Part shown: positions 6,800-10,829 of the stretch, one piece after another
Layout: every line of letters starts with the position of its first letter
How positions within the stretch are numbered: position 1 is the first letter of the stretch
DNA from: Sediminicola sp035798135
GTDB lineage: Bacteria > Bacteroidota > Bacteroidia > Flavobacteriales > Flavobacteriaceae
Direction of reading: 5' to 3'
NCBI GenBank assembly: GCA_035798135.1
Contig: JAPFBR010000011.1
Span: 1-10,829 of the forward strand
DNA length: 10,829 nt
Notes under the pieces: model-generated
Databases searched by the model: none
Told to the model about the DNA's origin: nothing
Seen by the model: the letters and a program-made list of their open reading frames with translations, nothing else
Program-made: the position numbers and the translations under genes

Positions 6800-6837
6800 A
6801 TCTCTTGTTTTTCCCGCAACAATTCTCCGTATAGCTA

Positions 6838-7647
6838 TTATTCCTTTAAGAAATCTGTTTCTTTATATTCAATGCTTTTCATTTTTAGATATTCCCAAAC
6901 CTTTGTTGTACTCCCTTTAGATAATGCTGAAAAATCTTCTTGGAGTGAGCAATAAGTAAGAAATCCGTCTATTTTCATTTCGGGAATATCGAAACCTTTA
7001 GACATTGATTTTTTTGAAAACTTGGTAATGATTTCTTTCTCTAGCTTCATTTTTTCATCACGGACTACCATTTCTTCAAATGCCTTGGTTCGCCCCGAAA
7101 GCCTGTTCATTATTTTATGCGTGTTTATTGTTAGGGCTAGTCCATAATAATTAACATATTTTCCTCTGTCAGCCTCAATGAGCAATCGTTCACTTTGAGT
7201 CATTTTTTCAACATCTGCATTCGGTAAGCTCAATGTAGTAGAAGTTACTGCAGGTGCGATATTTAACCTTTCAATATCTAAGTTTATGTTACCTGTTAGG
7301 TTGTAAGGCGTAACGGTAACTTCATTTAAATTTATAACGTTTTCTACAAGATTCACGACGAGCATATTTTTTAGGAAGATTGAATCTGCAATAATAATTT
7401 CCTTTGTTTCATATTGAACTGACGTAAATCGAATCGAATCATTCAATTTAGCCTCAATTTTAAACGAGCCGAGGGAATCTGTAATAGTTGACTTTTTTGA
7501 ATTTAGGTTGATAATTAATACGTTCTCTACATCATTGGTCATGCTTTTTACACTACCATTTATAGGTTTAATTTTGTCTTGACTAAAAGCTGTATTTGTA
7601 GCCAACAGAATTACGAGAGGCAGTAAATATCTTAAAGAGTTTTGCAA
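6838..7647 (-). CDS. Secreted protein with carboxypeptidase-like regulatory domain
   Basis: 269 residues. Signal peptide about 1-22 (NSLRYLLPLVILLATNTAFSQ), export expected to the periplasm. Residues about 28-100 match the beta-sandwich carboxypeptidase regulatory-like domain of Bacteroidota: INGSVKSM...ENVLIINLNSKKSTITDSLGSFKIEAKLNDSIRFTSVQYETKEIII, followed by the usual linker LNEVTVTPYNLTGNINLDIERLN (107-129). The rest is a helical C-terminal part of unknown role, with no TonB-dependent barrel. Such proteins are usual chromosomal envelope genes in Flavobacteriia, so a cassette copy is of interest. Start is TTG at 7645-7647: an in-frame TAA lies six bases upstream and the signal peptide begins directly after, so no ATG alternative exists. 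Single gene between E8 and E9, with a 30 bp trailer. Confidence 0.87.
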   Translation of the reverse strand: MQNSLRYLLPLVILLATNTAFSQDKIKPINGSVKSMTNDVENVLIINLNSKKSTITDSLGSFKIEAKLNDSIRFTSVQYETKEIIIADSIFLKNMLVVNLVENVINLNEVTVTPYNLTGNINLDIERLNIAPAVTSTTLSLPNADVEKMTQSERLLIEADRGKYVNYYGLALTINTHKIMNRLSGRTKAFEEMVVRDEKMKLEKEIITKFSKKSMSKGFDIPEMKIDGFLTYCSLQEDFSALSKGSTTKVWEYLKMKSIEYKETDFLKE

Positions 7648-7675
7648 GATTTATTTGTTTTTCAAAATAAGAGAT

Positions 7676-7863
7676 AACGTCTCGGCTATGATTAGTACAG
7701 GAATAAAAAGGCACTTTTGTTTCCGTTTAAGCGATTAGCCGAATCTTTTTATTTTGTTTTATCTTTTTTGTACTAAAGCCAAATCAAAAGATTTGGCGGA
7801 CTTAGTAAATATTCCTAAACCTTGGATTAAGCACCAAAACCCGTATTAATTATAGCCATTGTT
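7676..7863. repeat. attC-like palindromic site E9 (long type)
   Basis: 188 bp, most like E3. Inner stem 7684-7701 pairs with 7840-7857 over 18 positions, with the two conserved G-T pairs and one A-C mismatch (A7699). Interior perfect hairpin GCCAAATC/GATTTGGC (7778-7785, 7790-7797). Left core AAGAGATAAC (7669-7678) pairs with E8's right core; right core GTTGTACACA (7861-7870) pairs with E10's left core. Confidence 0.93.
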
Positions 7864-7874
7864 GTACACAGTAT

Positions 7875-8657
7875 TTATTTACTTAATTCTATTTGAAATT
7901 TTGTCGCATTAAATGCTGCTTGTAAACCTCTTAAATTAGATTCCGACTTAATTGTCTCAAATAGTTCAGTTACATATTCAGTTTGTTTAGTTACATTATC
8001 GTTCTCTTTTTGAAAAATTTGGTATTTCAATAAAATTAAATTCGCCATAATTTCATCTGAAACACTTAATTCGCTTTGATTTAGATATTCGTCAATTGTG
8101 TTTTTTATCTCAGAATCATTTTCAGATATTTCATCGAATAGATAAGCATTAGCCAAGTCAGATTTATTCATAGTTGAATAATCGCTTTGGTCAGACATAT
8201 CTTTTCGGTACGTCATTTTGTTTCCATTTAGAAAATACCACCTCGTATAGGAATCATTTTCCATTTTAATATCTTTTTCAAACTCTTTTTTCTTAACGCT
8301 CCAATTCGTGAAAGCTATTAAAAGTTCAGTTCCGTCATCTTTCTTTAAAATTGTGAATCGGATTAAGTAATTCCTTTTTCCAGGTTTTTCAATTTCAATG
8401 TCTAGTTTGTTTTCTACTGAAACATATTTTTTCAAAGCTTTTAAGATTGAAGAAACATCTTCTGCGTTTGCTTCTGGAAAGAGGTTTTCTCTTAAAAACA
8501 AGTCGATATATAAGTAATGAGTCAAATAAAAATCATCCATTTTTAGATAATTAGCCTCTGTCAAATGTTCAGTTTTTATATTTATTTTGTCCGATTGAGA
8601 ATATCCGAAATTTGTGAATATTGCTAAAAGTAAAAGTGTGATTATTTTTCTATTCAT
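7875..8657 (-). CDS. Secreted hypothetical protein
   Basis: 260 residues. Signal peptide MNRKIITLLLLAIFTNFGYSQ (1-21) with a typical FGYSQ end, so it is exported, probably to the periplasm. The mature part is acidic and mixed alpha/beta: early segment with YLKMDDFYLTHYLYIDLFLRENLFP, a middle beta-rich part (about 88-150: NYLIRFTILKKDDGTELLIAFTNWSVKKKEFEKDI, WYFLNGNKMTYRKDM), and a helical C-terminus containing ILLKYQIFQKEND and the closing LRGLQAAFNATKFQIELSK. No catalytic motif and no family I can name. ATG start at 8655-8657, 15 bp beyond the core. Single-gene cassette between E9 and E10, stop four bases from the opposite core. Confidence 0.85.
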   Translation of the reverse strand: MNRKIITLLLLAIFTNFGYSQSDKINIKTEHLTEANYLKMDDFYLTHYLYIDLFLRENLFPEANAEDVSSILKALKKYVSVENKLDIEIEKPGKRNYLIRFTILKKDDGTELLIAFTNWSVKKKEFEKDIKMENDSYTRWYFLNGNKMTYRKDMSDQSDYSTMNKSDLANAYLFDEISENDSEIKNTIDEYLNQSELSVSDEIMANLILLKYQIFQKENDNVTKQTEYVTELFETIKSESNLRGLQAAFNATKFQIELSK

Positions 8658-8679
8658 TCTGTTGGGTTATATTGTGTAC

Positions 8680-8801
8680 AACGGTTTGTGTATGATTAGT
8701 TGCGGACATTTCCACCGGAAATTGTCCGCTGAGATTAAAGATAGTTATTTGCGAGGAATTCCATTTAGGAAATCCGCTAGCAATTAATTATACACGGTGT
8801 T
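8680..8801. repeat. attC-like palindromic site E10
   Basis: 122 bp, the shortest complete site. Inner stem 8688-8703 (GTGTATGATTAGTTGC) pairs with 8780-8795, with two G-T pairs on the + strand and no other mismatch. The interior has two arms: GCGGACATTTCC with GGAAATTGTCCGC (about 8702-8729) and GGAATTCC with GGAAATCC (about 8755-8775). Left core TGTGTACAAC (8673-8682) pairs with E9's right core; right core GTTGTAAGTA (8799-8808) pairs with E11's left core. It supplies the stop codon of the next gene. Confidence 0.93.
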
Positions 8802-9243
8802 GTAAGTAGTTTTTTACTTCAGTTACTAATTCCGTTAATTTACTCAGTTTTATTTTGTCAATTTTTTTCCAATCCGCTTTATCAAATTCCAATGTGCTGA
8901 ACTTTTTTAAACTCCTATACATCGGTAAAATCACAGACTCAAAATCTCCAGTCAGTTCATAAATCAGATTTCGGTTTTCTGTTATTCCACCACTTTTTGA
9001 GATTATAAAATCAATTCCTTTTTTGTTTGGTTTGAGTTCAAAGAAATAACATTCAGGTTCCAGATTCCATAGTGTTTCCGTTTTAATTCCGTTAAGTGCT
9101 AAAATCAAAGATTCACAAAGTTTGTCAGTCGGATTTTCGGGGATATTTGACGCACTAAATTTTAATTCGAGGTCAGAATATCTTAAACTTGTCGGCAACC
9201 AACCATTTTTAGGAATTTCAAAAGTTAGTTCTAATTTACTCAT
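8788..9243 (-). CDS. Hypothetical protein, stop codon supplied by E10
   Basis: 151 residues, soluble, no signal peptide. N-terminal half is beta-rich (LELTFEIPKNGWLPTSLRYSDLELKFSASNIP), followed by a helix DKLCESLILALNGI, further strands (ECYFFELKPNKKGIDFIIS) and a lysine-rich helical C-terminus. Overall it looks like a small alpha/beta fold of the sort found among immunity-type proteins, but I do not recognise a family and this is a weak impression. ATG at 9241-9243, five bases after the stop of the two-helix membrane gene upstream, so the pair is surely co-transcribed and probably translationally coupled. The last six residues (YLQHRV) and the TAA stop (8788-8790) come from the cassette core and E10 stem. 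Confidence 0.83.
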   Translation of the reverse strand: MSKLELTFEIPKNGWLPTSLRYSDLELKFSASNIPENPTDKLCESLILALNGIKTETLWNLEPECYFFELKPNKKGIDFIISKSGGITENRNLIYELTGDFESVILPMYRSLKKFSTLEFDKADWKKIDKIKLSKLTELVTEVKNYLQHRV

Positions 9244-9248
9244 AAATT

Positions 9249-9473
9249 CTAAATTTTAATTCCCAACATAACTATAAAAGCGAATATTATACAAATGATA
9301 GAAAAGACTCTAAAAAAGATTTTCATTCCTTTAAAAATTCCTGGCGCTTTCTCAACTAATTTAGGGTTATGTTTATTCTGAAATTTTAATTGATATTTCA
9401 CAATTATCGGTCCAATAAACCAAAAAAGTAAAGCTGCGAAAATGAAAAATAATGTTGGTTTTAGATTATCCAT
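9249..9473 (-). CDS. Small two-helix membrane protein
   Basis: 74 residues with two hydrophobic helices, about 7-25 (TLFFIFAALLFWFIGPIIV) and 51-72 (KIFFRVFSIICIIFAFIVMLGI), joined by a basic loop (KYQLKFQNKHNPKLVEKAPGIFKG), probably a cytoplasmic-membrane hairpin. No family recognised. ATG at 9471-9473, 16 bp inside the cassette core. First gene of a two-gene cassette; its TAG stop is five bases before the ATG of the soluble partner, which suggests that the two products work together, for example as membrane anchor and soluble subunit. Confidence 0.8.
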   Translation of the reverse strand: MDNLKPTLFFIFAALLFWFIGPIIVKYQLKFQNKHNPKLVEKAPGIFKGMKIFFRVFSIICIIFAFIVMLGIKI

Positions 9474-9496
9474 TAATGTCTGTGAAAATTACTTAC

Positions 9497-9619
9497 AACG
9501 GTTAGTATATGAGCTGTGGCGTCTTTCGGCACAAACCTCTCCAAATAAAAACTGGCTTTGGAAAATCCGAAGGATTTTCCAAGTGAGGACTGACCAAGCA
9601 ATAGCTTATATACCGTGTT
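9497..9619. repeat. attC-like palindromic site E11
   Basis: 123 bp. Inner stem 9505-9520 pairs with 9598-9613, with two G-T pairs and one G-A mismatch on the + strand. Interior perfect 9 bp hairpin GGAAAATCC/GGATTTTCC (9560-9568, 9572-9580) around a GAA loop. Left core TACTTACAAC (9490-9499) pairs with E10's right core; right core GTTGGCAGTA (9617-9626) pairs with E12's left core. Confidence 0.93.
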
Positions 9620-9637
9620 GGCAGTAGTTTTTTATTT

Positions 9638-10087
9638 TCAGTTTAATGGATTTCCCACATTAAATATAATTCCCGATTCCTTTTTGTCGGTTACATTTCC
9701 AAGTGAGTCAATTTTCACGACTTCTCCAGGAAACATAAATCGGTAAGCGTAAACTTTATTTTTGTCAATCGTATCAAGAACATTTTTGTCCAAGTTTAAA
9801 ATCGGTTGAATTTTAGTCCGTTTTCCACTTTTTGAAACATAATAATATTCCGGAAAATGATACCCAGATTGCGAAGTGAACCTTGTTTTTAGAATTCCGC
9901 TTTCTGGAATTTCATAAACTCTTTTTGCTCCTTCGTACTTTTTCTCTATTCCGTTTTCTTGATTGAACCATATCTTAATAGTTCCAGTATAGTTTTCAGG
10001 AATTAAAGTCACAGTATTTTCAGTTTTATTGCAACTTGAAAATAAAAATAAACTAAAAATAATTACTAAATGTTTGTCGATTTTCAT
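9638..10087 (-). CDS. Small lipoprotein, DUF6843-like
   Basis: 149 residues from the ATG at 10085-10087. An in-frame TTG three codons upstream is possible, but the ATG is preceded by AGGA at a good distance and begins the lipoprotein signal directly. Signal MKIDKHLVIIFSLFLFSSC has a lipobox with the acylated Cys at 19, so the mature protein is expected to be membrane-anchored. The body begins VTLIPENYTGTIKIWF and continues with YEGAKRVYEIPESGILKTRF and YYYVSKSGKRTKIQPIL. This beta-rich IPENYxG / RVYxIPxxGIL pattern resembles DUF6843 proteins of Bacteroidota, from memory and without a search. Function unknown. Single-gene cassette between E11 and E12, stop 11 bp from the core. Confidence 0.85.
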   Translation of the reverse strand: MKIDKHLVIIFSLFLFSSCNKTENTVTLIPENYTGTIKIWFNQENGIEKKYEGAKRVYEIPESGILKTRFTSQSGYHFPEYYYVSKSGKRTKIQPILNLDKNVLDTIDKNKVYAYRFMFPGEVVKIDSLGNVTDKKESGIIFNVGNPLN

Positions 10088-10105
10088 TTTCCTCAAATTA
10101 CTGCC

Positions 10106-10231
10106 AACGGTTAGGCTATGATTAGTTGCGGTGTGAAATCCGACAGGATTTCGGCCCGCACACTAAACATACTAAATATGCGTGGATTTTCCGAAGGGAA
10201 AATCCGACCGCAATTAATTATAGGTGTTGTT
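10106..10231. repeat. attC-like palindromic site E12
   Basis: 126 bp. Inner stem 10116-10131 (CTATGATTAGTTGCGG) pairs with 10208-10223, with two G-T pairs on the + strand and no other mismatch; this is close to the family consensus. Two interior hairpins stand side by side: GAAATCC/GGATTTC (10135-10141, 10146-10152) and GGATTTTCC/GGAAAATCC (10184-10192, 10197-10205). Left core TACTGCCAAC (10099-10108) pairs with E11's right core; right core GTTAGCAAAT (10229-10238) pairs with E13's left core. Confidence 0.93.
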
Positions 10232-10244
10232 AGCAAATGTTTTT

Positions 10245-10472
10245 TTAGTCCTTCCTGTCTTCTGTAAATTGAGCGACCACACGTAAAAGTTCCTGATCTT
10301 TCAATTTATTCGCTAAATCCACCAATTCCTGCTCTTTATCGGGATTTCCGTCCGAAAGCTCCGCGATAACTGCACTTAACATGCCCTTAATCATACATTG
10401 CGTTTCGATTATTTCAGAAAGCATTGAGGGTAAAGATGTGTCCGTTTGACTAAATATATCTTTTATGTTCAT
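10245..10472 (-). CDS. Small helical hypothetical protein
   Basis: 75 residues, no signal peptide or membrane segment, acidic. Two long amphipathic helices are likely: about 14-41 (LPSMLSEIIETQCMIKGMLSAVIAELS) and 45-70 (DKEQELVDLANKLKDQELLRVVAQFTE), which could form a coiled-coil hairpin or dimer. No family recognised. ATG at 10470-10472 follows directly on the TAA of the upstream membrane-protein gene (TAAATG), a typical translational-coupling junction, so the two products are probably made together. Stop TAA lies six bases from the E12 core. Confidence 0.78.
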   Translation of the reverse strand: MNIKDIFSQTDTSLPSMLSEIIETQCMIKGMLSAVIAELSDGNPDKEQELVDLANKLKDQELLRVVAQFTEDRKD

Positions 10473-10736
10473 TTATTTCTTTTTAAAAAATCCATATTGA
10501 ATGAGAAGCAAGATTGTTGAGATTCCAATTCCGAAATATGGCAAATAAGTCGGCCACGCGCCCTGAACCATTTGTAAAATAACATAGATGGCAAGTCCAT
10601 TGAGAATTACAATTAGTAAGCTCAGGATTATGTTAATCGGCTTTAATGTTTCTTTTAAAATCCATAGGGATAGAATCACTTCAATCGTTGCAAGTAAAAT
10701 TGGTAAATATCCCCATAATGTTGTTTCTAAATCCAA
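10473..10736 (-). CDS. Small three-helix membrane protein
   Basis: 87 residues, three hydrophobic helices at about 9-27, 34-55 and 65-83, ending in FFKKK. No family recognised. The start is TTG at 10734-10736 (TTG GAT TTA GAA); an in-frame TAA lies six bases upstream and no nearby ATG exists, so TTG is probably genuine. It lies 9 bp inside its cassette core. First gene of a two-gene cassette between E12 and E13, directly abutting the helical protein downstream. Confidence 0.8.
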   Translation of the reverse strand: MDLETTLWGYLPILLATIEVILSLWILKETLKPINIILSLLIVILNGLAIYVILQMVQGAWPTYLPYFGIGISTILLLIQYGFFKKK

Positions 10737-10752
10737 TCTTTAAATATTTGCT

Positions 10753-10829
10753 AACGGTTCGTATAAGATTAGTGCGGCTTTGTGAGCGTGGATTTCCCAT
10801 TTCGAAAATCTGCCGTAACAAAGTACGCA
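10753..10829. repeat. attC-like palindromic site E13 (truncated by window end)
   Basis: Only the left part is visible. Left core ATTTGCTAAC (10746-10755) pairs with E12's right core and is followed by the invariant G. The left inner-stem strand GTATAAGATTAGTGCGG (10761-10777) carries both conserved G positions. The interior GGATTT...AAAATC motif (about 10790-10810) is also present. A right arm near CCGCA(C/T)TAATTTTATAC and a new TGTTR core are expected just beyond the window. Confidence 0.85.

Larger units (their letters stand above)
1..10829 (-). mobile_element. Integron-like gene cassette array (integrase not in window)
   Basis: Twelve complete units and one partial unit, all with genes on the minus strand, are separated by 13 related palindromic repeats. 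Each complete unit is bounded by cassette-specific inverse complements: GTT plus 6-7 specific bases at its left edge, and the complement ending in AAC at its right edge. Flanking cores of one repeat usually do not match each other, so this is not target-site duplication around inserted repeats. Genes run stop, core, repeat, next core, next start, as in integrons, where attC follows the gene. Known attC architecture (R box, unpaired spacer, L box, variable terminal structure) is reproduced. The core deviates from RYYYAAC/GTTRRRY and repeats reach 188 bp. Cassette genes normally point away from attI, so an integrase and attI would be expected to the right of the window. That this is a site-specific recombination system is inferred; the repeat and core pattern is directly visible. 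Confidence 0.82.

Noticed and set aside
6640..6822. Minus-strand 60-codon open frame
   Set aside because: It covers the whole of E8 and overlaps the start of the membrane-protein gene in another frame; non-coding repeat read as protein.
6701..6955. Plus-strand 84-codon open frame
   Set aside because: Made of E8 plus antisense of the secreted protein gene; no independent support.
9442..9627. Plus-strand 61-codon open frame
   Set aside because: Lies across E11 and antisense to the start of the two-helix protein gene.
1044..10231. Repeats as MITEs or insertion-sequence remnants
   Set aside because: Sequences flanking one repeat do not match each other as target duplications would (except E4); instead the match is across the gene between successive repeats.
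1..10829. CRISPR array
   Set aside because: Units are 450-1950 bp apart with genes in between; no short regular direct repeats with spacers.

Overview
The window looks like chromosomal DNA of a flavobacterium (Bacteroidota, class Flavobacteriia). It is AT-rich and carries a DUF6090-type membrane protein, a secreted protein with a carboxypeptidase-like regulatory domain, a PspC-domain protein, a LytTR regulator with membrane helices and a small SSC-type lipoprotein, all typical of that group.

The main feature is the arrangement. All 15 credible genes lie on the minus strand, in short unrelated units of one or two genes. A structured, non-coding repeat of about 122-188 bp (called E1 to E13 here, left to right) separates one unit from the next. 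Each repeat has an outer core (YAACG on the left, TGTTR on the right, + strand), a loop, a conserved 14-18 bp inner stem (about TATGATTAGTTGCGG with CCGCAATTAATTATA) and a variable interior that usually holds a small AAATC/GATTT hairpin. The 9-10 bp at the outer end of each core differ from unit to unit, yet the two copies that flank one gene unit are exact inverse complements (for example GTTGGCAGTA and TACTGCCAAC). This holds for all 12 complete units. It is what an integron cassette array looks like: in a circularised cassette the two ends would form the R'' and R' boxes of one attC site. Four G-T positions of the folded site have the same polarity wherever they can be scored, so the window's + strand (antisense to the genes) folds better than the other strand. 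The cores (MYAAC/GTTRK) do not fit the classical RYYYAAC/GTTRRRY, and many sites are long. I therefore call it a non-canonical, integron-like array. No integrase lies in the window.

Units from left to right: a partial unit (1-75); DUF6090 membrane protein (245-1015); HEPN-like Rx4H protein (1242-1895); CPBP protease with LytTR regulator (2343-3005, 3131-3967); GNAT acetyltransferase (4228-4668); PspC protein (5025-5225); helical HEAT-like protein (5399-5941); membrane protein (6132-6659); secreted regulatory-domain protein (6838-7647); secreted hypothetical (7875-8657); hypothetical plus two-helix membrane protein (8788-9243, 9249-9473); lipoprotein (9638-10087); helical protein plus three-helix membrane protein (10245-10472, 10473-10736); then a truncated repeat. 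The genes do not form a pathway. What joins them is the mobility format, with a bias towards small envelope proteins and possible defence or stress functions.
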